Below, piece after piece: positions 18,789 to 28,306 of a DNA stretch of 64,000 bases. Below the pieces are notes generated by a model. It did no database searches and had not been told where the DNA came from. It was given only the letters and a program-made list of their open reading frames with translations. Within the stretch, counting starts at the first letter, position 1. Every line of letters starts with the position of its first letter. Where the stretch lies: positions 1-64,000 of the forward strand of contig NZ_JACJRE010000007.1 in NCBI RefSeq assembly GCF_014697075.1, given 5' to 3'. This stretch comes from Tolypothrix sp. FACHB-123. GTDB lineage: Bacteria; Cyanobacteriota; Cyanobacteriia; Cyanobacteriales; Nostocaceae. Both the position numbers and the translations under genes were made by a program.

Positions 18789-21700
18789 TTACTCCAAAAT
18801 TGCGCTCTTATTTAAGGCGATAAGTTGCTTAAAAGCTTCGTTATCTAATTCTGTTAACCAAGATTCATCGCTACCAACCACAGCAGCCGAGAGTTTTTTC
18901 TTGTCTTCAATCATTTGGTTAATTTTCTCTTCTAATGTGCCAATGGCAACAAATTTATGCACGAAGACGTTCTTTTTTTGACCAATCCGAAAAGCTCTAT
19001 CTGTGGCTTGGTTCTCAACGGCGGGGTTCCACCATCTATCAAAGTGAAAAACATGATTGGCTTTAGTTAAGGTAATCCCCACACCGCCAGCTTTGAGGGA
19101 AAGAATAAATACAGATGGTTCGGTGTCGGGTTCTTGAAATTCGCTAATCATTTGTTCCCGACGTTTGCGGTTTGTCCCACCATGTAAATAGTAAGTATTG
19201 CAGTGTAAGTTGTGTTTGAGATGTTTTTCTAGATTTTCGCAAACTTCGGTAAACTGGCTAAATATCAATAAACTTTCGCCTTCGGAAATGGCTTCTTCTA
19301 CCATTTCTGCTAATCGGCTGAGTTTGTGCGATCGCTCTGGGGAAAATTCGCTGTTATCCTGTAAGAATTGGGCTGGATGGTTGCAAATCTGTTTCAATTT
19401 CATCAAGGTAGAAAGTATCAAGCCTTTGCGTTGGATTCCTTCAGCCTTTTGTAATTGCTCCTCAACATCTTTTACCACCACTTCGTAAAGTGATGCTTGT
19501 TCTTTGGTTAAGTTGGTGTAGAGGATTTGTTCAACTTTATCGGGTAAATCGTTGATGATGGATTGGTCAGTTTTTACCCGACGTAAAATTAAGGGTTCGA
19601 CTAATTTCTTTAAAGTAACAGATTTGACGCGATTGTTATCTTTTTGAATGGGAATCTCAAAGGATTTGCGAAACTGCGCTTCTTTACCCAAGTAACCAGG
19701 ATTGAGAAAATTAAAAATTGACCATAAATCTAGTAAACGGTTTTCTACAGGGGTTCCGGTTAAAGCTAGGCGATGTTTGGCGGATAGTTTAAGAATTGCT
19801 TTAGTTTGCGCTGCTTTGGGATTTTTGATATTTTGCGCTTCATCTAAAACCAGACGATGCCATTCTACACTGTTGAGTAGCTTCTCATCCTTACGCGCTA
19901 AGGTAAAGGAAGTAATCACAACATCGTGCTGAAGACAAGCGGCTTTAAAATCTGCGGGGTTTTGAGTGCGATCGCTCCCATGATGCACCATACTTTTTAA
20001 ATGTGGTGCAAACTTAGCAATTTCCTTCTGCCAATTTCCCACAACCGAAGTAGGCGCAATCAATAACGTCGGCGCTAAATCACCCCCTTCCCCCCGAAAG
20101 CTGAGCGAAGTCGAAGCCTGTTTCTCCTGTACCAACCTCGCTATCACCTGGACGGATTTACCTAAACCCATATCGTCTGCGAGACAGCCATTTAATCCCA
20201 ATCTCTCTAAATATTCCAACCAAGAAACACCACGCTTTTGATACTCGCGTAAATTTCCTTGCAGATTTAACTCCTCAGAAATTGGTTCTAGCTGAGTTTT
20301 ATCTTGCAGCTTCGCCATCATTTCTGATAACACATCATCATGTTCAATTTCCCATTCTTCCCCAGCTTCCGCATTACGTTGGAGAAATTCCAGCAAGTTC
20401 ATCTCTGGCTTTTCGTCGCCGTGAGATTGCCAAAATTCCAACAATTGCTGCATTTTATCTCGGTCTAATTCCATCCATTGACCGCGAAAATGCACTAAAG
20501 GAGCCTTAGCATTAATTAATTGTTCCCATTCTTGGGGTGTGACAACTTGCTCGCCAATTGCCAATTCATATTCGTACTCTACCAGGGAATTTAAACCAAA
20601 ATAACTTTTATTTTCACCCTTAGTTGGTGCTAATTTTTTACCTGAAGCTTTGAGGCGAATTTTCGCACGCCGACGACCTGCGGGAGTATACCAAGCAGGT
20701 ACAATTACTTTAAAACCTGCGTCTTCTAATACCCAAGCACTTTCTTGGAGAAAAGCAAACGCCTCTTCTAAAGCTAATTGCATTCCTGTAGGCTGTTCAG
20801 TTTCTAATCCCTGCCATAATTTAGGATACATCCGCGCTGCATAACCTAAATTTAATAGCAAATGGGTTTCAAAATCTTTGCCAAATTGTTTGTGTACCCC
20901 CGCTTTAGCCGTTTTATTCATATTCCAATAATCGAACAAATCCAGCTTTAAGGAAGGGTCTTGTTTACTGGATACTAAAAATTGCATTTGCCAATTATCG
21001 ATTGCATCCGCAGTTGGAGAATGCAATTGAAAACAGAGATAAAAAACAGCATCAGCTTGGGTGCGAGTAATTTTAGTTTTCCATGTTAGCCATTGCTGAT
21101 ATTCTTCTAGAGCCGTCTTACTAGTTAATGGGTTATGACGCTGGGGATAAAAGCAATAAGCAACTAGAGAATCAGCAATTTGTTTATCAAAAGCGGCTGT
21201 AGATTGGGTATGGCTGACTATATTTGTCAGGATGGACTCAGAAAAGTGACGTAGTAATGTTTCTCGCTCAAAATATTCAATTTTATCGCTTGATGTATCT
21301 GCACCTGCCACACAAATCAGTGGCATATAATCAATATACTTTTGGATATTTTCTTCGTAAGCCACAGAGATAATTTCCCAAGTGGCGTAAATTTCAAATG
21401 TTTTTGCAGTTGATTTAGTTTTTTTATTTGTTTTTGCCGCTTCTAACTGGCGATATTTTAATGATGGGATATATTGGTCTTTGAGAATGACTTGCTTAAA
21501 ACTTTGGGTGTAGTGATACCAAAACAACAAATCCGAACCGAGTTGCACTTCATCGCCATTGTGTAGCGCTAAGAAATGTATATCATTGAGAAGTTTGATA
21601 ACATTATTGACTTTTTCTGTTTTGTTATATATTACAGTTTCATAACAATCCACCTGCCAATATTGAAAACCTTCATATTCTTCCGGTATTTCCACTTCCA

Positions 21701-21986
21701 GATACTTAATTAATTCTGGTGAGGGTAAAGGTTGATTATTGGCTGTAGGCAGAGCAAAATATTTAGATGAGAGGCGTTGACTTAATTGATTTGCTGATTC
21801 TTTCAAGCCTAAAGCCTGGGTTAAAAACGCGAGTAATTCAGCTTTCTGGAGATGTCCGGGATGAATATTTTGCTGATTAGCGCGGCTTTTTTTGGCTATT
21901 GGGGTTTCTATCCACAAATAAAAAGACCCAGATTGAATAAATTCTGATGCCGCATTTGGTATCCAGGTGCCATGAAGAACTTTCAT
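18789..21986 (-). CDS. SNF2/RapA-type DEAD/DEAH helicase
   Basis: 1065 aa, ATG start. Large SWI2/SNF2 ATPase that translocates on double-stranded DNA. The N-terminal ~550 residues hold the bacterial SNF2-associated region. The motor follows: motif I DDMGLGKSVQ, motif II VLDEAQNIKN, motif III ALTGTPVENRL, and C-terminal motifs V/VI AGGVGITLTKANHVFHFDRW and ATDRAFRIGQ. Between motif I and Ia there is a short odd stretch (ASTSLSFRGEGG, about residues 622-633) whose DNA is the dispersed CTTCGACTTCGCTCAGC repeat. Operon with the SWIM protein. Confidence 0.94.
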   Translation of the reverse strand: MKVLHGTWIPNAASEFIQSGSFYLWIETPIAKKSRANQQNIHPGHLQKAELLAFLTQALGLKESANQLSQRLSSKYFALPTANNQPLPSPELIKYLEVEIPEEYEGFQYWQVDCYETVIYNKTEKVNNVIKLLNDIHFLALHNGDEVQLGSDLLFWYHYTQSFKQVILKDQYIPSLKYRQLEAAKTNKKTKSTAKTFEIYATWEIISVAYEENIQKYIDYMPLICVAGADTSSDKIEYFERETLLRHFSESILTNIVSHTQSTAAFDKQIADSLVAYCFYPQRHNPLTSKTALEEYQQWLTWKTKITRTQADAVFYLCFQLHSPTADAIDNWQMQFLVSSKQDPSLKLDLFDYWNMNKTAKAGVHKQFGKDFETHLLLNLGYAARMYPKLWQGLETEQPTGMQLALEEAFAFLQESAWVLEDAGFKVIVPAWYTPAGRRRAKIRLKASGKKLAPTKGENKSYFGLNSLVEYEYELAIGEQVVTPQEWEQLINAKAPLVHFRGQWMELDRDKMQQLLEFWQSHGDEKPEMNLLEFLQRNAEAGEEWEIEHDDVLSEMMAKLQDKTQLEPISEELNLQGNLREYQKRGVSWLEYLERLGLNGCLADDMGLGKSVQVIARLVQEKQASTSLSFRGEGGDLAPTLLIAPTSVVGNWQKEIAKFAPHLKSMVHHGSDRTQNPADFKAACLQHDVVITSFTLARKDEKLLNSVEWHRLVLDEAQNIKNPKAAQTKAILKLSAKHRLALTGTPVENRLLDLWSIFNFLNPGYLGKEAQFRKSFEIPIQKDNNRVKSVTLKKLVEPLILRRVKTDQSIINDLPDKVEQILYTNLTKEQASLYEVVVKDVEEQLQKAEGIQRKGLILSTLMKLKQICNHPAQFLQDNSEFSPERSHKLSRLAEMVEEAISEGESLLIFSQFTEVCENLEKHLKHNLHCNTYYLHGGTNRKRREQMISEFQEPDTEPSVFILSLKAGGVGITLTKANHVFHFDRWWNPAVENQATDRAFRIGQKKNVFVHKFVAIGTLEEKINQMIEDKKKLSAAVVGSDESWLTELDNEAFKQLIALNKSAILE
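20097..20118. repeat. dispersed CTTCGA...GCTCAGC repeat inside the SNF2 gene
   Basis: Related to the CTTCGACAGGCTCAGTGC elements at 38935-38953 and 44786-44804 that lie in spacers elsewhere. Here it sits in frame inside a coding region. Confidence 0.5.
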
Positions 21987-22133
21987 TTTTTTGATGCTCT
22001 GGATTGTCGTAATTTTAGCTGGTTAAAATTACTCTATCAAAGTACGGTATTAAATTTTTATTTCTGAAAAAATGTCACTAGCTTTAGGTGGGCATTGCCT
22101 ACTCTACGTAATACAGCATATTTCAGGTAAAGG

Positions 22134-22173
22134 AGGTACGCGCTTCGGGGCATGGCAGTGCCAATGCCCCTAC
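22134..22173. repeat. GGTACGCGCTTCGGGGCAT palindromic element (family B)
   Basis: Differs by very few bases from the copy at 52211-52252. Both contain GGGGCATGGCAGTGCCA followed by TGCCCCTACAA. Confidence 0.7.
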
Positions 22174-22215
22174 AAATAAACATACCATTCCCAATGTCGG
22201 AAAAGCCCGCAATAC

Positions 22216-22258
22216 AATCCTTTTGACTTTTGACTTTTGACTTTTGACTTTTGACTTC
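22216..22258. repeat. TTTTGAC heptamer tandem repeat
   Basis: About six uninterrupted copies of TTTTGACT-type heptamers immediately downstream of the 131-aa gene. Confidence 0.8.
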
Positions 22259-22270
22259 CGCCTTGCGGTG

Positions 22271-22666
22271 CTAGGCTGTTACTACATTATTATCTGATGT
22301 TTTCTCGGCGCTATTTTTTAAGCGGGTTAATCTACTTTTACGGACACGTTCGCTTTGTTTAACACCACCAGCAAGTTCATATTCATTGCTGTCTTTGCCA
22401 TACTTGAAACCAACCCCAGCCAGCATTTTATCGGAAATATTACCGATAATTTTTTCCATTTCGTCAAGCTTGGTTCTAGAAGATTCAATTACAGCCATAG
22501 AATCATTATATTCTTTAAGCATAGTGTGAAACTGTTGTATTAATTGTGTCAGATTTTGTAAGTTGTAATTATCATCAAATGCTATGTTTGGATCAATAGC
22601 TTTTAGTCCGGCGACTCTAAACTCAGCTTTTTGTAGAATCCGGGATGTACGTTTCTTGCGAGTCAT
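22271..22666 (-). CDS. small basic coiled-coil protein of unknown function
   Basis: 131 aa, ATG start. Not assigned to a family. It opens with a very basic stretch (MTRKKRTSRILQK), then a helical heptad-like region of about residues 35-85 (LTQLIQQFHTMLKEYN ... LDEMEKIIGNISDKML) consistent with a coiled coil. It ends in a basic segment ERVRKSRLTRLK. No neighbour on the same strand within 250 bp. Charge and helicity suggest a structural or nucleic-acid-associated role, but that is a guess. Confidence 0.6.
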   Translation of the reverse strand: MTRKKRTSRILQKAEFRVAGLKAIDPNIAFDDNYNLQNLTQLIQQFHTMLKEYNDSMAVIESSRTKLDEMEKIIGNISDKMLAGVGFKYGKDSNEYELAGGVKQSERVRKSRLTRLKNSAEKTSDNNVVTA

Positions 22667-22905
22667 TTATTTACTCTTTTAAGACTTTTATATCGCTATT
22701 TTGCCTTAATTGAGCTAGATTCTAGTTCAGCAAAAATAGCCATTTTTTTAACAAAATTTTTATTTATGTCCGTGATTTCTCGGAATTTAATGCTCAGCAA
22801 TATTGCTTAGGTTTTAGCTAAAAATAAAAATGTGTAGGTTAGGTTGTGGAGCGAAACCCAATTTACGAATACTTTTAACTTAAGCTTTCTGTGTGTCTAG
22901 ATGTC

Positions 22906-22968
22906 GTAGGGGCGGGTTAAGCGAGATATTTATGCATTATTGGAGCATCTCTGTGAACCCGCCCCTAC
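22906..22968. repeat. 63-bp inverted-repeat element (family A), copy 1
   Basis: Ends in GTAGGGGCGGGTT / AACCCGCCCCTAC and has the potential to form a hairpin. Other copies: 25420-25482, 53488-53550, 55225-55286 and 60612-60674. Confidence 0.75.
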
Positions 22969-23040
22969 TGCTTGTGAGATATACGGGTTGCACATTATTT
23001 TGGAGAGTTAAGAGCGATCGCTTGAATTTTAATTCTTAAT

Positions 23041-23187
23041 GGTCAAGGTTTTGTTCTTAATGGTCGAGGTTTTGTTCTTAATAGTCGAGGTTTTGTTCTT
23101 AATGGTCGAGGTTTTGTTCTTAATAGTCAAGGTTTTGTTCTTAATGGTCGAGGTTTTGTTCTTAATGGTCAAGGTTTTGTTCTTAAT
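23041..23187. repeat. seven-copy 21-bp tandem repeat
   Basis: Unit GGTCAAGGTTTTGTTCTTAAT, with only A/G changes at two positions (GGT/AGT and CAA/CGA). Units start at 23041, 23062, 23083, 23104, 23125, 23146 and 23167. The 21-bp period keeps one frame open, reading G-[RQ]-G-F-V-L-N with some S for G. There is no ATG; a stop lies five codons upstream. Confidence 0.9.
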
Positions 23188-23358
23188 GTTGTAACGTTGA
23201 TAACTAAATTGTTAAAAAATTTAAATGTAGGGTGTGTTGTCGCGCAGCGCAACGCACCGAAACACCATCAACAATTCAACGTGCGTTAGCCTACGGCATA
23301 ACACACCATACAGATTACTTAAATGTCAATACGGTCTACCACTTCTTCTAAGATACAA

Positions 23359-23457
23359 GGTTGGGTAGAGCGATAGCGAAACCCAACAAAGCCGCGATAA
23401 TGTTGGGTTACCCTGCGGGAAGCCGCTCCGCGTCTACGTTCCTCAACCCAACCTACC
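23359..23457. repeat. long GGTTGGGT / ACCCAACC inverted repeat (family C)
   Basis: Begins GGTTGGGTAGAGCGATAGCG and ends CTCAACCCAACCTACC. Relatives at 25292-25370, 48566-48615 and 54700-54733 share the GAAACCCAACA segment. Confidence 0.65.
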
Positions 23458-23521
23458 TTAAATCATGGTTTTAATGCTAACTGAACCGTATAACTTCATA
23501 ATTACGAATTACGAATTAGTA

Positions 23522-25285
23522 TTATTTCAACTGAAACTCATCAAACTTAATCACTTCAGAATCCGGTTTGCGAGTATCAAAACGGTAGCTGCTAACCGTA
23601 CCTGTTCCCGTATCAAAAATACTAAACACTGTGATGTTATTACTGGCAATATATGGCATCGGTTTTCCATCTTCACCTAACAATGGGGCAATTGTTGGTA
23701 CTATGGGTTCTAAACCATTAGGATCGCCTAATTCCACATATTTTTCTTGATATCCCGTTGGTACTTCTCGCTTTCTCTCACCCCAAGCTGCGCCATAAGT
23801 GTTGCCTACATTTGATGTTTCTAAAAAGTGCATTCCCCTAGGACTAACGAAGCGATTCCATAAGTGAGAATGACCGTATAAAACAAATTGTACGTTAGCA
23901 GCTTCTAATAAAGGGATAACATCGCGCGTAATATAGTCATCGTTTTTAGGATATTCGTAACGGACTGATTTAATATTACCAAAATCATCTCGTGTAATTA
24001 TCTGCACTGGATCTGTGTAAGCAGGAACGATGTTATCACCTAAGGTATGGGGCGGATGATGAAACATCACTACTTTATATTTTGCTTGTTTGAATTCATC
24101 GCTATTCAGTTCTGCCGCTAGCCAATTATATTGCTGACTACCTTTAGCGATTGCTTCATAAATTAACTGTCCATAACCCCATTTTTCGGGATGATTTAAA
24201 TCTGCTACGGCTTCCTGATATCTACCGCGATAGGGTGAATCTAATTTAGGAGTGCGCCACATATTTGTAATGTACAAAACGACTAAACGCACATCACCAA
24301 AGCTAACAGCATAATATTGCTTTCCCCCTGTTTTATTGGTGGGCAAAGTGAAAATTTCTTCGTAAGTATCGGTATTAAAAGAATTATTTTTCAGAGATTT
24401 GCCGCTATATAATCTTTGAGCAACTGCACGGGGAATGGTATCATTAAATTCATCATCTAAGCTTGCCATTCTTTGGAATCTTCCCATGACTTCATGATTG
24501 CCAATACAAGGAAAGATAGGTGCATGTTGAATAATTTGTCCGCCAGTGTAGGTTGTCTTCACACCGTCGTGGTTCATTGTATAGTTAGCGCGTCCTTGTA
24601 AAGCGGGAAAGAACGCACCACCCCGATTATCATCAAACCATTCAGAAGCGCGATCGCTAATATTAATTAAATCGCCAGCAAACCATACCCCATCTACTCG
24701 TCCTACTGTTTCTACTACCTTTTGCAGATTTGCGGCTGTCATCGGCTTGAGTTGATGATCTGAGGTAAGTAAAATCTTCAATGGTGTCCCTGGTTTAGGG
24801 TTAGGCGCAAGGGTAAACACATCGCTGCTGACACTTTCCCCATCTTCCCGCACGCTGGTGACGCGATAATTTACCCGTGCTGGAGTTAATCCTTCGACTA
24901 CGCTCAGGGTTACCTCAGCTTCATGTCGCCAAATATCACGGTTAACAGTTTGCTGATAAACTTGACCATTTGCAGTTTGATTACCTACACGCGATTGCTG
25001 ATCTTCTCTAGTGCGACTGAGTTTAATTGTACTTGCCCTTGCAGTCTCAGCTAAGTTTTCCCCGTAATTAACTGTATGTTGACTACCTGCAAACTCTGTA
25101 AACCAAACCACACGCACTGAGTTTTCTGTTGGTAGCTGCAAAAATGGATCTGTCAGCAATTGCGGTGCTGATGTCATAATTGTTTCCCCAAATGAACGCA
25201 CGTTTATAAGGGTAAAGGATATAGTCAGTATAAATAACAGGACTAAGCCTAGTATTTTTTTACCGGATCTCAGATTTTTGAGCAT
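23522..25285 (-). CDS. secreted metallophosphoesterase, purple-acid-phosphatase type
   Basis: 587 aa from the chosen ATG at 25285, which opens a signal or anchor helix (LGLVLLFILTISFTL). The reading frame extends 25 codons further upstream (to 25360), but that part lies in a dispersed repeat and is unlikely to be translated. An N-terminal Fn3-like domain (FLQLPTENSVRVVWFTEF) precedes a calcineurin-like phosphatase domain with metal motifs SDH, FAGDLINIS, IGNHEVMG, FHHPPH and YGHSHLW. Substrate probably phosphoesters outside the cytoplasm; a role in phosphate supply is possible but no Pho box was identified. Confidence 0.88.
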   Translation of the reverse strand: MLKNLRSGKKILGLVLLFILTISFTLINVRSFGETIMTSAPQLLTDPFLQLPTENSVRVVWFTEFAGSQHTVNYGENLAETARASTIKLSRTREDQQSRVGNQTANGQVYQQTVNRDIWRHEAEVTLSVVEGLTPARVNYRVTSVREDGESVSSDVFTLAPNPKPGTPLKILLTSDHQLKPMTAANLQKVVETVGRVDGVWFAGDLINISDRASEWFDDNRGGAFFPALQGRANYTMNHDGVKTTYTGGQIIQHAPIFPCIGNHEVMGRFQRMASLDDEFNDTIPRAVAQRLYSGKSLKNNSFNTDTYEEIFTLPTNKTGGKQYYAVSFGDVRLVVLYITNMWRTPKLDSPYRGRYQEAVADLNHPEKWGYGQLIYEAIAKGSQQYNWLAAELNSDEFKQAKYKVVMFHHPPHTLGDNIVPAYTDPVQIITRDDFGNIKSVRYEYPKNDDYITRDVIPLLEAANVQFVLYGHSHLWNRFVSPRGMHFLETSNVGNTYGAAWGERKREVPTGYQEKYVELGDPNGLEPIVPTIAPLLGEDGKPMPYIASNNITVFSIFDTGTGTVSSYRFDTRKPDSEVIKFDEFQLK

Positions 25286-25291
25286 AGATGC

Positions 25292-25370
25292 GTAGGTTGG
25301 GTAGAAGGTCGTGAAACCCAAAAAACACAGGACTTTGGAGTGTTGGGTTTCGTTCCTCAACCCAACCTAC
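25292..25370. repeat. GTAGGTTGGGT / ACCCAACCTAC inverted repeat (family C)
   Basis: Complete element with perfect 11-bp ends. It lies immediately upstream of the chosen phosphoesterase start, so it is part of that gene's 5' region. Confidence 0.75.
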
Positions 25371-25419
25371 ATCCACATCATATTTTTTGTGAAATGGTAT
25401 AAGCCTAGTACAACAGTCA

Positions 25420-25482
25420 GTAGGGGCGGGTTTATTGAGAATTATCGTTGATCGGTGAAAATATTTGTGAACCCGCCCGTAC
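25420..25482. repeat. 63-bp inverted-repeat element (family A), copy 2
   Basis: GTAGGGGCGGGTT ... AACCCGCCCGTAC, flanked on both sides by CAACAGT heptamers (a STRR block continues at 25486-25516). Confidence 0.75.
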
Positions 25483-25549
25483 AGTTGTCAACAGTCAACA
25501 GTCAACCGTCAACAGCGATCGCCAAAAATAAAAAATAGATCGAGTCAAG

Positions 25550-27181
25550 CTAATATGGTGACTGTGCGGGAGTCATTTTCCTTTCAGGTACAGGATTAGT
25601 ACCATCCCAAACAGACCTTTGTCCATCAGCATTAATTATGGTAATTTTGACTTTTTGCGCTGTAAAATTATCACCAAAAACTTGGAGCCACTCATACCAC
25701 TGTTGATCGGGAAGCGCATTCATCCCACTAAAATTAATTTGCAGTTTTCTGCAAAACTCTCCGGGATAATCAGGATCGGGTTCTATGGTACATAGATTCT
25801 CTTGTTTTACCTCAATCCGCGTTTCCGGTTTTTCATTATTGGACTCATCTAAATAGACAATCTGCACGATCGCACTTCCCGCTTGAGAAAGGTGTTCGCC
25901 AGATATAGTTAAGTAAGGATTGGCTTGAGGGTTGTGAAATAAATCTTGCGGCTCATCCCACAATACTACTTGGGTAATATTAGGGCCTGCTTTGCGAACT
26001 GCTTTACCGCTAATGTAGCCACCCGCACTAATTCCCATCAATACTAAAATTTCTTGGGGGATGGATGGTAAGGACGATGCAGTAGTATAAGTAACTAACA
26101 AAATGACAATAAACGCAATCCCAATAATTAGGTTCCAAACTACCTGCTGTACCCGTTCTAAGGCGACTACACCACCATGTACTACTAAATCTGACCAAGA
26201 AGGATTCACATCTCCAGATCCTTTAGTACCACGGATATTAGAGGTTGCTTGCGCTGTGACTAATGTGACCAAACTAATCAAAAAAGTATAAGCGAATCCC
26301 GATAAAGGAATAAACTCCCAAATATTTTGAATAATTCCCCGACCGATGAAGAGAAATAAATAGCCAAAAACAATGATAGTCAGCCACCAAAGAAACTGAG
26401 TTCGAGCCAAACTAAAAGTGTTTGTTTGTCGCTCTAGTAATAGCCATTCTAAAGCATTGAGTTCTTTCTGAATACCGCTTTTGAGAGATTTTGTGGGTGC
26501 GTTGGATCTTTTTGACTCTTTAGCTAGCAGGTAAATAATTCCTATTAACAACAAAGTCGTTAGAGTAGTTAAACCAAAGACAATTAATGTAGTCAAATTA
26601 CTGATAGGACGGCTGATATTGACCTGAAGTTGATCTTCGGTAATTTGTGGGTCAATGCTAGTGGCGTTTCCTGCTACTTCTACTCTGACAGGATGGGTTC
26701 CTCTGGGTAAATTCCTCAATTGAGCGTTGCTAAAAGTAGCAAAAACTGCTTGCCCATCTTCAGTGACTCTAACATTATTAGTAGCCGCAAAATCAGGAGG
26801 GTTACCAATTCTGACGGTGATTCTCTTTTGCGAAGAACTGTCTGTTTTAGGAAAATTGTTACCTGTAATGACCAAATTCAGCTTGTCTTGGGAATAACCG
26901 CGAAAACTTTCTGGTACAAGTGACTGGGGAATGCTGACATACAATTCTTTAGGACTGACGCTGCGAATCGAAGCTACATCAGCTACAGTTAGAGCATCAC
27001 TGCTAGGTTGCTGAAGAACAGTAGTAGTGGGTGCAGCGGTTGACTGTGGAGAACTCTCTTCTTCCTGCGCTTGACCGACTCCAAAAGAGGTAAATAGCAA
27101 GATGCAGGCTAACACTAAGGATAGTAGAGGATAAAAATACTTCTTGCTGATACGTTTTCCGGCAATTTTGAATAGATGCAT
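25550..27181 (-). CDS. membrane protein with IPT/TIG-like extracytoplasmic domains
   Basis: 543 aa from the ATG at 27181; a TTG four codons upstream is less likely. Signal-like N terminus (residues 12-35, ending GQAQ), then an Ig-like region (about 55-175, LNLVITGNNFP, IPT/TIG-like), a transmembrane helix (about 186-208), a cytosolic segment, and four more hydrophobic helices (about 250-370). The C-terminal domain contains another beta-rich region (YLTISGEHLSQAGSAIVQIV) and two cysteines. I do not recognise the full architecture. Its function is unknown. Confidence 0.65.
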   Translation of the reverse strand: MHLFKIAGKRISKKYFYPLLSLVLACILLFTSFGVGQAQEEESSPQSTAAPTTTVLQQPSSDALTVADVASIRSVSPKELYVSIPQSLVPESFRGYSQDKLNLVITGNNFPKTDSSSQKRITVRIGNPPDFAATNNVRVTEDGQAVFATFSNAQLRNLPRGTHPVRVEVAGNATSIDPQITEDQLQVNISRPISNLTTLIVFGLTTLTTLLLIGIIYLLAKESKRSNAPTKSLKSGIQKELNALEWLLLERQTNTFSLARTQFLWWLTIIVFGYLFLFIGRGIIQNIWEFIPLSGFAYTFLISLVTLVTAQATSNIRGTKGSGDVNPSWSDLVVHGGVVALERVQQVVWNLIIGIAFIVILLVTYTTASSLPSIPQEILVLMGISAGGYISGKAVRKAGPNITQVVLWDEPQDLFHNPQANPYLTISGEHLSQAGSAIVQIVYLDESNNEKPETRIEVKQENLCTIEPDPDYPGEFCRKLQINFSGMNALPDQQWYEWLQVFGDNFTAQKVKITIINADGQRSVWDGTNPVPERKMTPAQSPY

Positions 27182-27416
27182 AAATATTGTCAATGAACTG
27201 TCAGGTTATGTCTGAACTTATTTAACACACAGTTTATTAAACTGCTGACAGTGCCCTGAGGCGATTAATTGTAATTTTTATTTAGTATTCAGCAATTTTG
27301 GTTGCTTTCTAGGGGAGAAGCAAGGTAAAAATTAAAACCACACCCCTGCGGAACTATGGGGTAAATGCGATCGCTTCTCAAATCCCAACGGCAATATCAG
27401 CTTCTAAAATAGAATA

Positions 27417-28214
27417 ATGGTGTCAACTCCCACGCAATTATTACGTATATCCCAAGGACAACTCAATTTACTAGAACGTTGTCCCCGTCAATTTCAACAT
27501 ACCTATTTAGAAAACCTCAATTCTCCCACAGATCCCCAACATGAAGAACGGCAAACTTTAGGTAGCCGCTTCCACCTGTTGATGCAGCAGCGAGAAATGG
27601 GTTTACCAATTCAGAGTTTTTTACAAGCAGATAGCCAACTCCAAAGTTGGATGTCAGCCTTTGCTGATGCTGCACCGGAAATTTTAGCACCTGCGACTGA
27701 TAGCCAAACCTTGCGCGAAAGCGAACATTATCGGACGCTGCAAGTACACAATTATCTGCTAACGGTTGTTTATGATTTATTAATTGCCGATCAGCAAACA
27801 GCGCAAATTCTCGACTGGAAAACTTACCCCAAACCACCCCATAAAAGTAAGTTAGAAAATAACTGGCAAACACGCCTTTATCTTTATGTTTTGGCAGAAA
27901 CTAGCGAATACTTGCCAGAAAATATTTCCATGACTTATTGGTTTGTGCAATCCGAAGGTAAACCGCAAAATATTAAATTTAATTACAATTCCACTCAACA
28001 CCAAAAAACAGCCAACGATCTGAACGAATTATTAAACGATTTAACTTATTGGCTAGAACGTTACCAACAAAAAGAATTATTTCCCCAACTTCCAGTAGGG
28101 AATAAAGCCTGTACCTATTGCCAATTTGCCACCAGATGCGATCGCACTCCAGCCAGCGAACCCGAAAGCGATGTATTGCCCAACCTTGCCAGTATTAAAG
28201 AAGTAGTATTGTGA
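27417..28214 (+). CDS. PD-(D/E)XK nuclease of the Cas4/RecB-C type with Fe-S cysteines
   Basis: 265 aa, ATG start. Cas4/AddB-like architecture: an N-terminal LLERCPRQFQHTY cysteine-containing helix, the nuclease core with a catalytic Asp in LIADQQTAQILDWKT (the D-x-K pair is DWK), the NWQTRLYLY helix (QxxxY motif) and a C-terminal CTYCQFATRC triad that with the first cysteine can hold a 4Fe-4S cluster. No cas gene is adjacent. Family members are DNA exonucleases in recombination or CRISPR adaptation. It may be a stand-alone repair nuclease. Confidence 0.85.
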   Translation: MVSTPTQLLRISQGQLNLLERCPRQFQHTYLENLNSPTDPQHEERQTLGSRFHLLMQQREMGLPIQSFLQADSQLQSWMSAFADAAPEILAPATDSQTLRESEHYRTLQVHNYLLTVVYDLLIADQQTAQILDWKTYPKPPHKSKLENNWQTRLYLYVLAETSEYLPENISMTYWFVQSEGKPQNIKFNYNSTQHQKTANDLNELLNDLTYWLERYQQKELFPQLPVGNKACTYCQFATRCDRTPASEPESDVLPNLASIKEVVL

Positions 28215-28215
28215 G

Positions 28216-28295
28216 AGGATGTTGACGGTTAACTGTTGACGGTTAACTGTTGACGGTTGACTGTTCTCTCTAACAACTGACAACTGACAACTGAC
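28216..28295. repeat. TTGACGG/TTAACTG heptamer block
   Basis: Tandem TTGACGG, TTAACTG, TAACAAC and TGACAAC heptamers fill the spacer between the nuclease and acetyltransferase genes. Confidence 0.75.
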
Positions 28296-28306
28296 CATTG
28301 ACTATT

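Larger units (their letters stand above)
22667..23521. other. repeat-rich spacer without a gene
   Basis: 855 bp. It holds a GTAGGTTAGGTTG half-element (22834-22862), a 63-bp GTAGGGGCGGGTT inverted-repeat element, a seven-copy 21-bp tandem repeat, and a long GGTTGGGT/ACCCAACC inverted repeat (23359-23457). I see no convincing coding region. Confidence 0.6.
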
